Assembly: GCF_000763385.1 (NCBI RefSeq)
Contig: NZ_JQFA01000005.1
Location: 236,082-300,081, forward strand
DNA: 64,000 nt
Reading direction: 5' to 3'
Source of the DNA: Leptolyngbya sp. KIOST-1
Lineage (GTDB): Bacteria; Cyanobacteriota; Cyanobacteriia; Phormidesmidales; Phormidesmidaceae
This document shows positions 1 to 8,759 of the stretch, piece after piece (position 1 is the first letter of the stretch; every line of letters begins with the position of its first letter). Under the pieces are notes generated by a model. It was given only the letters and a program-made list of their open reading frames with translations. It was not told where the DNA came from and did not search any database. Position numbers and translations under genes: made by a program.

Positions 1-233
1 AGGATGAAGGCAGCAGGATAAAAGAAGCGCTGGGCCAATTTAATTTAAGCAGCTAGCGTTCTAAAGCGGTGTCCATCCTTTGTCACCACGACAAACGCCT
101 TCGACAATGCCACCGTCGAGTATTGGGTAATGACCCGATTCAGCTCACCATGCACAGCCTCCAGGGTAGAGGGCACCAGATGCGATCGCCCCATGGGCAC
201 GCAAGCTTTGCCCATCCTTCGCCTGTCGCGCCC

Positions 234-265
234 TTGACCCTACACTCCACTGGAGTGTTTACCCT
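234..265 (+). promoter_or_regulatory. MerR-family-type metal-responsive promoter
   Basis: A -35 box TTGACC (234-239) and a -10-like TACCCT (260-265) are separated by 20 nt. The spacer is filled by the perfect inverted repeat ACACTCCA-C-TGGAGTGT (242-258). An overlong 19-20 nt spacer with a centred palindrome is the hallmark of promoters activated by MerR-family regulators such as CueR, ZntR and PbrR. It lies 31 nt upstream of the DUF305 lipoprotein gene. No merR-like gene is visible nearby. The promoter architecture is seen directly; the metal is inferred. Confidence 0.7.
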
Positions 266-295
266 AGGGTAGAGAACGCAGAAGGAGAGCGACCC

Positions 296-967
296 ATGGC
301 AACCAACCGAACCCTGGCATCGGTGCTGGCCCTGGCGGCCCTGGTGCCCCTGGCGGCCTGCGCTGGCGGTTCCAGAGACGCGCAGCAAAGCGACCTCCAG
401 GGGGGCCACCACGACCACCACGCCACGATGCACGGCGACGCCCATGGGGGCCACGACCACGCCATGGATCTCGGCCCCGCCGATGCCACCTACGACCTGC
501 GCTTCATCGACGCCATGATCCCCCACCACGAGGGGGCTGTAACCATGGCCGAAGCCGCCCTCCAGCACTCCCAGCGGCCCGAAATCCGCCAACTGGCGGA
601 GGAGATCATTGCTGCCCAGGATGCGGAAATTGCCCAGATGCAGCAGTGGCGCGCCGCCTGGTATCCCGACGCCCCTGCCGAGCCGATCGCCTACCACGCC
701 GCCATGAACCATGACATGCCTATGACCAAGGAAATGATCGCCGCCATGCGGATGGATGTGGACCTGGGTGGGGCCGACGACGAGTTTGACCTGCGCTTTA
801 TCAACGCCATGATCCCCCACCATGTGGGAGCGGTGGATATGGCGGCAGACCTGCAACAAAAGAGCACCCGGCCCGAACTGCTGGCCCTGGTCGACGACAT
901 CATTAGCTCCCAGCAGGCGGAGATCGACCAGATGGAGCAGTGGCGGCAGGCCTGGTACGGGCAGTAG
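296..967 (+). CDS. DUF305 lipoprotein, His-rich, two DUF305 repeats
   Basis: A 223-residue exported lipoprotein with a signal peptide and lipobox Leu-Ala-Ala-Cys (Cys22). A His-rich stretch follows (about residues 38-55). Two DUF305 units come next, each with the signature Arg-Phe-Ile-Asp/Asn-Ala-Met-Ile-Pro-His-His (about 69-78 and 167-176). DUF305 is a ferritin-like helical domain often found beside copper-handling genes. The His-rich linker and the MerR-type promoter upstream fit a periplasmic metal-binding or metal-response role, which is inferred. The start has a good AAGGAG ribosome site (281-286). It is monocistronic; the next gene is convergent. Confidence 0.9.
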   Translation: MATNRTLASVLALAALVPLAACAGGSRDAQQSDLQGGHHDHHATMHGDAHGGHDHAMDLGPADATYDLRFIDAMIPHHEGAVTMAEAALQHSQRPEIRQLAEEIIAAQDAEIAQMQQWRAAWYPDAPAEPIAYHAAMNHDMPMTKEMIAAMRMDVDLGGADDEFDLRFINAMIPHHVGAVDMAADLQQKSTRPELLALVDDIISSQQAEIDQMEQWRQAWYGQ

Positions 968-989
968 GCTTTAATTTAGTGACAACTGA

Positions 990-1406
990 CTACTCCAGCC
1001 ACTGCTTGACGCGGGCCAGGTTCTTCCAGTCGGGTTTGCGGGAGAGACCGTCGTCAATGCTCTGCATCACTTCGGTGCGCAGGTCATCGGCCACAGCCAT
1101 GACCTGGCTGGCGATTTCGACATGCTCGCGCACGCCGGGTTTGCCCGCGTCTAGCATAGCCACCGCCAGGTTGACCCGTCCTTGGGGGTCCTGGGGGTTG
1201 AGCTTGACCGATTTTTGGGCTGCCTTGAGGCCAGCGTTAGGTTTGTCGGTGAGCAGGTAGAGCCAGGCCAGGCAGGCCCAGGCGGCGCTGCTCTTGGGGG
1301 CGCGATCGCACACCTCTTTAAAGACCGAAATCAGTTCGGTGGGGTCTTCGCCTTTTTTGTAGCGCTCAATGCCCTCATCAAACAGGGCTTCTACAGTTTG
1401 GGTCAT
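990..1406 (-). CDS. TPR-repeat protein
   Basis: A 138-residue soluble protein with tetratricopeptide-like helices, clearest in the middle (Ala-Trp-Ala-Cys-Leu-Ala-Trp-Leu-Tyr pattern, then Ala-Gly-Leu-Lys-Ala-Ala, about residues 40-75). Such proteins usually mediate protein contacts. No enzymatic motif is visible. The ATG at 1406 begins the natural first helix. It is read in the same direction as the IscA-type gene upstream (133 nt away), so it may be co-transcribed. The partner is unknown. Confidence 0.75.
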   Translation of the reverse strand: MTQTVEALFDEGIERYKKGEDPTELISVFKEVCDRAPKSSAAWACLAWLYLLTDKPNAGLKAAQKSVKLNPQDPQGRVNLAVAMLDAGKPGVREHVEIASQVMAVADDLRTEVMQSIDDGLSRKPDWKNLARVKQWLE

Positions 1407-1538
1407 GGTCGGTCAATGTCTGGGCCAACATCTAGCTAACCACGAATGGTGGCCAGGCGGGAAATAGGAGGGTACAAGGTGTACGATCTGCGGTCTATGG
1501 CAAACCGTGCACCATGTACCGTGTACCGCAGGCCGCAA

Positions 1539-1895
1539 CTACGCGCCGAAGGATTTGCCGCAGCCGCAGGTCTGCACAGCGTTGGGGTTGGTGAACTGGA
1601 AGCCGCCGCCGATTAGGGCGTCGCTGTAGTCGAGCATGAGGCCGTAGAGGTACAGCAGGCTCTTTTTGTCGCAGATCACCTGGAAGCCGTCGTAGTCGTA
1701 AACTTCGTCGTGCTCGTTGATGTTGGTTGGATCTTCAAAATCCATGGTGTAGGACATGCCAGAGCACCCCCCCTGGCGTACCCCCACCCGCAGGCAGAGT
1801 GCTTTATTGCCCTGGGATTCCTGGAGTGCCTTGACGTGCCGCAGGGCCGTCTCTGACATTAAAATGCCTCGGGTTTGTTCAGTGGCTTGGGCCAT
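1539..1895 (-). CDS. HesB/IscA-family iron-sulfur cluster assembly protein
   Basis: A 118-residue A-type Fe-S carrier. The three conserved cysteines are present: Cys44 in Gly-Gly-Cys-Ser-Gly-Met and Cys110/Cys112 in Thr-Cys-Gly-Cys-Gly-Lys-Ser-Phe near the C-terminus. Length is normal for the family. These proteins bind iron or a [2Fe-2S]/[4Fe-4S] cluster and hand it to apoproteins, in cyanobacteria working with the SUF machinery. The start at 1895 has an AAGG site about 6 nt upstream. SufA, IscA and ErpA subtypes cannot be separated by eye. Confidence 0.93.
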   Translation of the reverse strand: MAQATEQTRGILMSETALRHVKALQESQGNKALCLRVGVRQGGCSGMSYTMDFEDPTNINEHDEVYDYDGFQVICDKKSLLYLYGLMLDYSDALIGGGFQFTNPNAVQTCGCGKSFGA

Positions 1896-2282
1896 TGCAA
1901 CCTTGTAGTTTTAGGACAACAACATCTCTAATGATAAACAGACTCACCCCCAACCAGAACGGGAGCGGCCAAATTGTTTTGAAATCTAACACTTTCGCGC
2001 CCTGGACTTAGCCGTTGCCGCCAAGAATTTCTATAGTTTATAGCAGCCGCCCGGGGGGGCGCGGGGCTGTCTCAGCGCCGGCGCTGTTAGGCCGATACCT
2101 GCGGCGTGCAGGCGGCGATCGCCCCAGGCCAGCGGGCAGAGTGGGCGTTTGGCTACTAAACTTGGCTATGCTGGCCACAGCTAATGGCTTGAGCGAGCCG
2201 AGGCACCCCACCCGTTTTCCCTGGGCCTCTGGCTTCCCAGACTTTCACGCCAATTTCCCTCCGCCCTTGTTACTCTTAGCCC
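1896..2282. other. Intergenic region, divergent promoters expected
   Basis: A 387-nt gap between two divergently transcribed genes, so both promoters must lie here. It has AT-richer stretches near 1920-2000 and 2025-2045 and GC-rich sequence elsewhere. I see no convincing gene, RNA or terminator. The open frame crossing it (from 2015) runs into the next gene out of frame and looks spurious. Confidence 0.6.
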
Positions 2283-3965
2283 ATGACCCGACTGAACCGC
2301 ATCACCCTAGATCGCCTCAAGCGGCTGCCTCGCGTGGCCAGCGTTTGGGAGGGCGATCGCCGTTCGGTCGGCGGGTTCATGGATGACGAAGGCGGCCTGC
2401 GCCAGCGCCACAGCGAAACCAGCGACTGCATTCTCTGGGTGGACAGCAGCCACGGGGCGGTGCGGGGGCTGACCATTGTGCCCAGCAGCAGCGGCTACGA
2501 ACCGGTGGTCCGGACGCTGCTTCAGGCGATCGAGTCGCCCCAGGGCAACCTGCCCCCGGCCCGGCCCCAAAAGATTGTGGTCAGCGATCGCGAAATTCAG
2601 TTTTACCTGCGCGGTGCCCTGCAGGGGCTCGACATCGCGATCGACTACGCCCCCGAGCTGCCCCTGATTGACGAACTGTTTAACGCCCTCCAGCAGTCCG
2701 CCGAGATGGCCGAGGCCGAGCTGCCCCCCCGCTACGCCGAGGCCATGATCGACAAGGCCATGGAAATTTGGGAGCTGGCCCCCTGGAACACCCTCAACGA
2801 GCAGCAGGTGCTGGCGGTCGAGCTGAATGCCTGGGACATTGACACCCTCTACGTGTCGATGCTGGGCATGGGCGGCGTGGAGTACGGTCTGCTGATGTAC
2901 CGCTCCCTCGACTCGCTGAAGCAGTTTCGGCAGCGGGTGCTGATGGGGCAGCAGTCGTCCAAGCAGATGCAGGAGGCGTTTTTAGAGCAGGACTGCCTGT
3001 TTCTCAACTTTGAGCTGTTTGACGACGAGCCCTTTGGCGATGGGTTGCAGCCCGCGAGCTGGTTGGGCAATGCCCCCGAAGCCGTACAGCCCGACTTTGG
3101 CAGCATTCACCCCCTGGAGGGCATGCGCAGCCAGCTCGCCGACGAAGAGGGGGCCACCTTTTTGGTGGCGATGGAGGCGATTCAGCGCTTTGTCAGCCGT
3201 TACCGGGCCCAGCTCGAAAAGCCCCCCCTCAAAGCCCTCAAGGGCAGCTACAAAATTCCCAACCCGGAGCGTAACGGCAGCGCCTTGCCGCTGAAGGTGA
3301 CGGTCAGAACCCTGCCCGATGTCACCGAAGAACTGATGGCCGAGACCGACCAGGCCCTGGACGGAGCCAGCGGCCCCACCGGACTGGTCAATTTCCCCGT
3401 GCTGCGCGACGACTACGTACCCGAAGGGGCAATCATCATCCTGACCCAGTTTCGACAGCAGCTGCTCGACAACCTGCGCCACGACCCGGCGGTGACCTTT
3501 CAGTCCCAGGGCACCCTCAAGATTCTCAAGGGAACCGCCGACGGGCCTGACTTGCCCGTGGTGCTGATTCAGACCTCGCGGCCCAAGGCCAAAACCCTGA
3601 TTCAGCAGCTGCAGCAGGCCCAGGGGGTGCAGGCGGTGTGCTTTAACCCCGGCAGTGACCCCTTCAGCGGCGAAGCCTTTGAGCTGGGGCTGCTGCAAAC
3701 CGGCGACGGCGAGCTGCACCTGTTCGCCGAGTACGAAACCACCGGCAGTACCGATCGCCGTCTGCTGGAGCGCTGGAATACCTGGCAGCACGACTGTAAC
3801 GGGGCCTGCGCCGTGATCATCGCCAGCGGCATTACCGGCAACAGCAAGGGCAACCCCGCCATGAAGGACATTCTGGCGGTGTTTGAGGCCCGCTGCAAAA
3901 CCCCCAAAGAGTTGAACCTGCCGCCGCTGATGCTTCAGTACGCGGCGGAGTGGGAGCTGGATTAG
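2283..3965 (+). CDS. Conserved cyanobacterial protein, DUF6930-like N-terminus
   Basis: A 560-residue soluble protein. The N-terminal part (about 1-150, with Cys-Ile-Leu-Trp-Val-Asp and an Arg-Pro-Gln-Lys-Ile-Val-Val-Ser-Asp segment) resembles the domain annotated DUF6930 in cyanobacterial and other bacterial proteins. The rest is mixed alpha/beta without a recognised active site. No signal peptide or membrane helix is visible. No clear ribosome site precedes the ATG, which is common in cyanobacteria. The VOC gene follows after 15 nt, suggesting co-transcription. Function unknown. Confidence 0.85.
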   Translation: MTRLNRITLDRLKRLPRVASVWEGDRRSVGGFMDDEGGLRQRHSETSDCILWVDSSHGAVRGLTIVPSSSGYEPVVRTLLQAIESPQGNLPPARPQKIVVSDREIQFYLRGALQGLDIAIDYAPELPLIDELFNALQQSAEMAEAELPPRYAEAMIDKAMEIWELAPWNTLNEQQVLAVELNAWDIDTLYVSMLGMGGVEYGLLMYRSLDSLKQFRQRVLMGQQSSKQMQEAFLEQDCLFLNFELFDDEPFGDGLQPASWLGNAPEAVQPDFGSIHPLEGMRSQLADEEGATFLVAMEAIQRFVSRYRAQLEKPPLKALKGSYKIPNPERNGSALPLKVTVRTLPDVTEELMAETDQALDGASGPTGLVNFPVLRDDYVPEGAIIILTQFRQQLLDNLRHDPAVTFQSQGTLKILKGTADGPDLPVVLIQTSRPKAKTLIQQLQQAQGVQAVCFNPGSDPFSGEAFELGLLQTGDGELHLFAEYETTGSTDRRLLERWNTWQHDCNGACAVIIASGITGNSKGNPAMKDILAVFEARCKTPKELNLPPLMLQYAAEWELD

Positions 3966-3980
3966 GGGGCGGAGCGGGCT

Positions 3981-4385
3981 GTGGGCGGTGCTGCAGGCGG
4001 TGGATCCCTGGGCTGTAGCGGTGCCTTTGTGGCCCTGGCCAGCGAGCGGTTTGAACCCCTCGTCGCCTTCTACAGCGCCCTGCTGGACCAGGAGGCCCGT
4101 CCCTACCAGCGCGATCGCTATGGGGAGTTTCAGCTGCCGGGGCTGAGGCTGGCGATTTTTAAGCCCAAAGCCGACCAGACTGCTCAATTTCAGGATCCCA
4201 CCAGCGGCGGGTTCAGTCTCTGCCTGGAGGTGGTGGATCTGGCGGCGGCGATCGCTCACCTGACCGAGCTGGGCTATCCGCCCCCCGGCCCAGTCATGAC
4301 CGCCTCCCACGGGCGCGAGGTCTACGCCTACGACCCCGATGGCAACCGCCTGATTCTGCACCAGAGTTCTACCCAAAGATTTTGA
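3981..4385 (+). CDS. VOC-family (glyoxalase/bleomycin-resistance fold) protein
   Basis: A 134-residue protein with the vicinal-oxygen-chelate pattern: an early Phe-Tyr-Ser-Ala-Leu-Leu segment, a central beta-rich part, and the C-terminal Val-Tyr-Ala-Tyr-Asp-Pro-Asp-Gly-Asn motif typical of the last betaalphabetabetabeta module. VOC proteins are metal-dependent lyases, dioxygenases or ligand-binding resistance proteins; the substrate cannot be told here. Start is a GTG at 3981; an in-frame GTG at 4029 would trim a Gly-rich N-terminus that looks non-native. Confidence 0.85.
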   Translation: MGGAAGGGSLGCSGAFVALASERFEPLVAFYSALLDQEARPYQRDRYGEFQLPGLRLAIFKPKADQTAQFQDPTSGGFSLCLEVVDLAAAIAHLTELGYPPPGPVMTASHGREVYAYDPDGNRLILHQSSTQRF

Positions 4386-4468
4386 GGAAACGTGGCAGTA
4401 TTGAGAGGGATAGGCCCCAACGGGACTGTTCCGCAGCGTATGGCAATCGTGGCCAGGTGGGCTAACCC

Positions 4469-5500
4469 ATGACCCAAGACCCCAACTTTCCCGCAGAAAT
4501 TCCGCCGATTCCGCCCCCGCGCCACCCGGATGCCGAGGAAGCGGATGATGGTATGGCGTTCCCAGTCGATGCCGGGACCGATCTGGAGAATGCTAAGACT
4601 GGCCCCGATCGCCCCGTCCGCCCCGACCCGGCCCCCTGGACCGACAGCGACCTGGAGAATGTCGAAGATCCGCTGCCGGTGCCCACCCCCGACCCCCAAC
4701 CCGCCTATTTAGATCGAGGTTCGGACCGGGGTCAGCGCCCGACGACCAGGGCCTCTACTCCCCAGCGTGCGGCGGCTCCCGCCGAGGATGTCTGGGCCGA
4801 TACAGGCGTTCCCTACCAGCCCAAGGAACTGGGCGTAGTCGATCAGCTGCTGCTGCTGCTGGCCGAGGGGACAACGCTATGGAAAAAGGGGGTGCGGTGG
4901 GTGCGATCGCAGCTGCCCCCCGACTTGCAGCGCCAGCTCTCAGACGGGCTGCTGACCGCCATTGCCCTGGGCCTGCTGATGCTGTTGTTGGCCCTGTGGA
5001 ATCCGCTGGGGTTGGGGCAGCGGGAGCGGGTAGCCACCGCCCCAACCCTGCCAGCCGCCGAGGAACCGAGCTCGGCGACAGAAGCCTCGCCCTACGGTGA
5101 GGCGAGCGAAGGGACTGCTCCAGAAGCGGCTCCAGAACCAGCCCCAAAGCCGACTCAGGGGGCGGAACCCACCCCCGAGCAGAGCCTGATCGCCGACATC
5201 CAGAACCGGGTCAGCAACATTAGCCGCTCCTACGGGGCGGGGCTGATTCAGTCGGTGGAGGTCAACCTGCCGGAGAATACGCTGGGGGTCAACGTGGCTG
5301 AGGCCTGGTACGGGCTGCTCTCTAGCCAGCAGGACGAGGTGGCCCAGGACATTTTTGCCCAGGCCCAGGGGCTAAATTTTGGCACCCTGCAGCTGCGTGA
5401 CCCCGACGGGGCTGTGGTGGCCCGCAACCCGGTGGTGGGGCCGAATATGGTGGTTCTGCGGCGGCTGAGATCGCTGGATGCCGATTGGCGGATGCAGTAG
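4469..5500 (+). CDS. Conserved cyanobacterial membrane protein, unknown function
   Basis: A 343-residue protein. A Pro/Asp-rich disordered N-terminus (about 1-110) is followed by one strong transmembrane helix (about 163-180, Leu/Ala-rich). A Pro/Glu-rich linker (about 190-240) follows. The folded C-terminal domain (about 241-343) contains a Tyr-Gly-Ala-Gly-Leu-Ile segment. The layout suggests an anchored protein with a small soluble domain. An AGGTGG site precedes the ATG. It is followed after 95 nt by the hydrolase gene on the same strand. No family recognised. Confidence 0.8.
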   Translation: MTQDPNFPAEIPPIPPPRHPDAEEADDGMAFPVDAGTDLENAKTGPDRPVRPDPAPWTDSDLENVEDPLPVPTPDPQPAYLDRGSDRGQRPTTRASTPQRAAAPAEDVWADTGVPYQPKELGVVDQLLLLLAEGTTLWKKGVRWVRSQLPPDLQRQLSDGLLTAIALGLLMLLLALWNPLGLGQRERVATAPTLPAAEEPSSATEASPYGEASEGTAPEAAPEPAPKPTQGAEPTPEQSLIADIQNRVSNISRSYGAGLIQSVEVNLPENTLGVNVAEAWYGLLSSQQDEVAQDIFAQAQGLNFGTLQLRDPDGAVVARNPVVGPNMVVLRRLRSLDADWRMQ

Positions 5501-5595
5501 GGAGTGGGTGCGTAGGTGGGTGTAGACGCGGGGTGGCTTCTGTTCTCTTCAACGTGATTTGGGGAGCGGAGTAGAAATCTTTTGGGAGTAATGCA

Positions 5596-7284
5596 ATGGC
5601 CGGGCAACGGGTGAGGGGGCGGGCGCTGGTCCTGGGCGGTCTGAGCCTGGGGGCAATGCTGCTGGCTGGGCTGCCGGTGCAGGCAGCGGAGGCGATTTTC
5701 TTTCGCTACGGCCCGGTGGAGCGATCGGTGCAGACCCGTTCGCTTGAAACCTTGATTGAGTCGGGGCAGCTCACCGACGACCTGGCCTTTTACGTCAACC
5801 TGGTGGGGCTCAGCGAGGTCGAGGTTGAGCAGCTGCGGCAAAATCTCGATCGCCCCCTGGAGGTAGACGGGGTGCTGCTGTCGCGCTTTCTCTACACCAG
5901 TCTGGGGGAAGAGCTGCTGGAACAGGTGGGCAGCATTTTGCGGACCCGGGTGGGCGACAACGGCAAGCTGTCGCTGCGGGCAGCCCTGATTCAGGCGGCG
6001 ACTTCGCCGGAGGGGCTGTCGGCCATCAATGTGGTGCGATCGCTGCCCACGGACATGCAGATCAATGTGCAAGATGCCATGGCCGTCGCCAATGCCGTCG
6101 ATCGCATCGTCCTTGCCACCACCGACTCTGTGACCCAGATGGGGGCTCTGACGGCCCAGCGGACCGCCCAGGAGCAGCCGATTGACTATGCCCGCCTGGC
6201 GGACTTGACCGCCCCGGGTTCTGCCAGGGTGCAGATTCAGCGGTTTAACCTGACCGACACCCAGCGTCAGCGCCAGCTCTACATGGATGTGGTGCGCCCC
6301 CGGCAGTGGCGGGGGCAGGCCCCGGTAATGGTGTTTTCCCACGGGTTGAGCGCCAGCCCCGAGTCCCGGCACCGGTGGGCCAGCCACCTCGCCTCCCACG
6401 GCATTGTGGTGGTGCTGCCCCAGCATCCGGGCAGCGATACCCGGCAGGTGGCGGAGTTTCAGGCTGGCCTCAGCTCTGACGTGTTTGATTTGCAAGAATT
6501 TATCCATCGCCCCCTCGACATCAGCTTTGTGCTCGACCAGCTAGAGCAGCTCAACGCCACCGAGTTTGAGGGGCGGCTCAACCTGGAGCAGGTGGGGGTT
6601 GGGGGTCACTCCCTGGGGGGCTACACCGCCCTGGCGGTGGCGGGGGCCGAGATCAGCTTTGACCACCTGGAGTCGGCGTGCAACCGCAGCCTCATTCACC
6701 TCAATATTTCGCTGCTGCTGCAGTGCCAGGCCCTGGACCTGCCCCGGCAGCCCTACCGCTTTCGAGATCCGCGCATCAACTCGGTGCTGCTGGTCAACCC
6801 GGTCAACAGCAGTGTGTTTGGCCCAGAGGGGCTGGCGGCAGTGGCGGTGCCGGTGATGGTCATCGCCGGTAGCCACGACCCGGCTACTCCGGCGGTGTTT
6901 GAGCAGTTTCGCACCTTTCCCTGGTACACCACCGAGCAGCGATCGCTGGCGCTGATCGAAGGGCAGGCCCACGTGGATCTGTCGGCCCTCGACGCCGGTC
7001 TCTCCCACCTGCTGACCACCCTGCCCGGTCTCACCCTGGCCGAGCCCGAAGTCGTCGATCGCTACCTGAATGCCCTGGGACTGGCCTTTGTTGGTCGCTA
7101 CGTGGCCCGCCGCCCGGAGTACAGCCTCTACCTGCGATCGGGCTATGCCGCCTACCTCAGCCAGAGCGAGCCCTTTCAGCTGTTTATGGTCAATGCGGGG
7201 CTTGACGTTGAACGGGGGCTGGTAGAACCGCTGGAAAACTTCCTGGAACCCCTAGGCCTACCTAACCTGCAGCCCGGTGGGTAG
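5596..7284 (+). CDS. Secreted alpha/beta hydrolase with DUF1400-type N-terminus
   Basis: A 562-residue protein with a signal peptide (cleavage likely near residue 30). The N-terminal helical region resembles the cyanobacterial DUF1400 domain. The hydrolase domain (about 235-480) has the nucleophile elbow Gly-Gly-His-Ser-Leu-Gly-Gly (Ser339), a likely acid Asp428 in Gly-Ser-His-Asp-Pro, and His459 in Gln-Ala-His-Val. This matches the PAF-acetylhydrolase/dienelactone-hydrolase-like group, probably an esterase or lipase outside the cytoplasm. Substrate unknown. A GGGAG site supports the ATG at 5596. Confidence 0.88.
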   Translation: MAGQRVRGRALVLGGLSLGAMLLAGLPVQAAEAIFFRYGPVERSVQTRSLETLIESGQLTDDLAFYVNLVGLSEVEVEQLRQNLDRPLEVDGVLLSRFLYTSLGEELLEQVGSILRTRVGDNGKLSLRAALIQAATSPEGLSAINVVRSLPTDMQINVQDAMAVANAVDRIVLATTDSVTQMGALTAQRTAQEQPIDYARLADLTAPGSARVQIQRFNLTDTQRQRQLYMDVVRPRQWRGQAPVMVFSHGLSASPESRHRWASHLASHGIVVVLPQHPGSDTRQVAEFQAGLSSDVFDLQEFIHRPLDISFVLDQLEQLNATEFEGRLNLEQVGVGGHSLGGYTALAVAGAEISFDHLESACNRSLIHLNISLLLQCQALDLPRQPYRFRDPRINSVLLVNPVNSSVFGPEGLAAVAVPVMVIAGSHDPATPAVFEQFRTFPWYTTEQRSLALIEGQAHVDLSALDAGLSHLLTTLPGLTLAEPEVVDRYLNALGLAFVGRYVARRPEYSLYLRSGYAAYLSQSEPFQLFMVNAGLDVERGLVEPLENFLEPLGLPNLQPGG

Positions 7285-7321
7285 CCTTGGGCGGGTTGGC
7301 GGAAAACTCCTGCCCCTTCAG

Positions 7322-7960
7322 CTATCCCTGATGTCGAACAGGCTCTACCGCAACCCATAGGCCATTGTCGTTGCGGTGCTGCCCCACCATCACGCCCTGA
7401 ACCCCTACCTGGGCGCGGTCTAACGTGCGCGTAGGGTGGGCCGGGTTAGCTGGCCGCAGCGTGATCTGGGTGTCGCCTTCACCGTAGTAAACATGCTTGA
7501 GGGTGGTGCCTTCCCCTGCGATCCAGATCACGCCAATCCGGCCTGGGCGAATGGCCCAGAGGTCCTCTGTGGGGTGAATGACTACAATATCACCGTCATA
7601 AATTTGGGCGTTTGCCATGCTGTCACCACGGACTGAGAGAGCGTAATCACTCGGTTTATAGCGGTTGCCGTCCAGACGCACCTGCTCAAAATATCGTTCG
7701 GGGTGCTCGGTGAGATAGCCGGCCTGAATGATTCCCTTCAGGGGAAGCTCGCCGTATAGCAGGCGAATGGCCCGTGCTAAACCCTGCTGCCTGTCAATAA
7801 ATCCCTTCTGCTGCAACCTGTCCAGCAAATCTTGCACAAAGGAGCTAGACGATTCTTGCAACATCGTTTTCATCTCTCGAATTGTGGGGGCATAGCCGTG
7901 TAGATGAATCCATTGCCTCAGGCCATCGTATAGGCGGCGTTCAGACGGTAAAAGAACCAT
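7322..7960 (-). CDS. lexA: LexA-family repressor with intact self-cleavage residues
   Basis: A 212-residue protein with an N-terminal winged helix-turn-helix (about 1-65) and a C-terminal S24 peptidase domain. The cleavage bond Ala80-Gly81, nucleophile Ser114 (Gly-Asp-Ser-Met) and general-base Lys155 are all present, so it should self-cleave. The N-terminus differs from the usual cyanobacterial LexA, so it could be a second, LexA-like regulator rather than the SOS master. A palindrome sits 10 nt upstream of the start, consistent with autoregulation. It is convergent with the hydrolase gene. Confidence 0.85.
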   Translation of the reverse strand: MVLLPSERRLYDGLRQWIHLHGYAPTIREMKTMLQESSSSFVQDLLDRLQQKGFIDRQQGLARAIRLLYGELPLKGIIQAGYLTEHPERYFEQVRLDGNRYKPSDYALSVRGDSMANAQIYDGDIVVIHPTEDLWAIRPGRIGVIWIAGEGTTLKHVYYGEGDTQITLRPANPAHPTRTLDRAQVGVQGVMVGQHRNDNGLWVAVEPVRHQG

Positions 7961-7969
7961 GGGTTTAAC

Positions 7970-7985
7970 TAATACATTTGTATTA
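7970..7985. promoter_or_regulatory. Candidate LexA-type operator
   Basis: Perfect palindrome TAATAC-ATTT-GTATTA beginning 10 nt upstream of the lexA-like start codon. The spacing and central GTAT/ATAC steps resemble the cyanobacterial LexA consensus (GTAC-N4-GTAC type) with A for G at the outer position. Binding would block transcription or initiation of the gene itself. This is inference from position and symmetry. Confidence 0.5.
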
Positions 7986-8057
7986 ATTTACCACTCAGTA
8001 GGCGATGTATCAATAGGTTCATCTGTACGGAGAACTCGTGGCGGCCATACAACAAAA

Positions 8058-8082
8058 GCCCGGCTGACCAGTTCAGCCGGGC
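8058..8082 (-). terminator. Intrinsic terminator of the 10381-8105 operon
   Basis: A 10-bp perfect stem GCCCGGCTGA / TCAGCCGGGC around a 5-nt loop. On the minus strand a T-rich tract (TTTTGTTG) follows. It lies 23 nt past the stop codon of the last gene of the three-gene minus-strand operon. Confidence 0.85.
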
Positions 8083-8104
8083 CTGAGTCGTTGAACAATT
8101 GGCG

Positions 8105-8743
8105 TTACTTGGCCAATGCCTTGAGCGATTGGCTGCCGAGGTCGAAGGCGGTATTGAGAGACAGGATGTTGTCGCTGACGCCCTCCAGTTGATCGCGCAG
8201 GTTGTCGGCATCGATCTGTCCGGCGCTGGTGGCCAGGTCGCTCAGGGTGGCGGCGATCGCCTTGTAGGTGTCCTCGTTCTGGCTGAGCTGGGTGTGCAGG
8301 TCGCCCTTGACCCGCTGGAGCAGGTCTTCGATCGCCCCCTGCAGCCGCTGCTCAAAGGCTTCGCTGTCGGTAGCCAGATCGCTGAAAGAAGCGGCCAGAT
8401 CGCCCAGGGAGGCCTCCGACTGATTGACGCTGGTGAGGAGAGCGGCGCGATCGCTCACTTTCACGTCGGGGTCCGCGGCTTTCTCCAAATCTTCGGCCAG
8501 GCCATTGACCAGCTTCTGGGCTTTCTTCAGGGAGTTGCCGTAGGTATCCTGCGACTCCTTGGCGTAGTCCTTCAGCACCGAGGACAGGTAGCTCTGGCCC
8601 GCCGAGGCCAGGTCGTCCCCCAGGGTGCTGGCCTGGGCCTCGCCGCCCCAGACCGTCAGGGTCAAGAGCAACAGCACCGTCAAGCAGCCGCTCACCAGAC
8701 GCTGGAGGACTTTGAAGTAGGTATCCATGCGGTTTGTGTCCAT
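8105..8743 (-). CDS. Exported helical protein, unknown function
   Basis: A 212-residue protein with a signal peptide or N-terminal membrane anchor (Leu-rich, about residues 18-38, then Ala-Gln-Ala-Ser). The rest is an almost continuous series of amphipathic helices rich in Ala, Leu, Asp and Gln, without enzyme motifs. It is last of three minus-strand genes (9707-10381, 8760-9644, 8105-8743) separated by 62 and 16 nt. A second ATG at residue 6 (8728) is possible. Inferred role: extracytoplasmic structural or binding protein working with its neighbours. Confidence 0.75.
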   Translation of the reverse strand: MDTNRMDTYFKVLQRLVSGCLTVLLLLTLTVWGGEAQASTLGDDLASAGQSYLSSVLKDYAKESQDTYGNSLKKAQKLVNGLAEDLEKAADPDVKVSDRAALLTSVNQSEASLGDLAASFSDLATDSEAFEQRLQGAIEDLLQRVKGDLHTQLSQNEDTYKAIAATLSDLATSAGQIDADNLRDQLEGVSDNILSLNTAFDLGSQSLKALAK

Positions 8744-8759
8744 ACAGTTTCCAAGGGGG

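Noticed and set aside
69..272. 67-codon plus-strand frame upstream of the DUF305 gene.
   Set aside because: It covers the MerR-type promoter and shows no coding character or ribosome site.
140..859. Long minus-strand open frame opposite the DUF305 gene.
   Set aside because: Shadow of a GC-rich coding sequence; composition (Gly, Val, His) is the complement of the real protein and the ribosome site supports the plus strand.
2982..4376. 464-codon minus-strand frame opposite 2283-3965.
   Set aside because: Antisense shadow; the plus-strand frame has natural protein composition and homology-like features.
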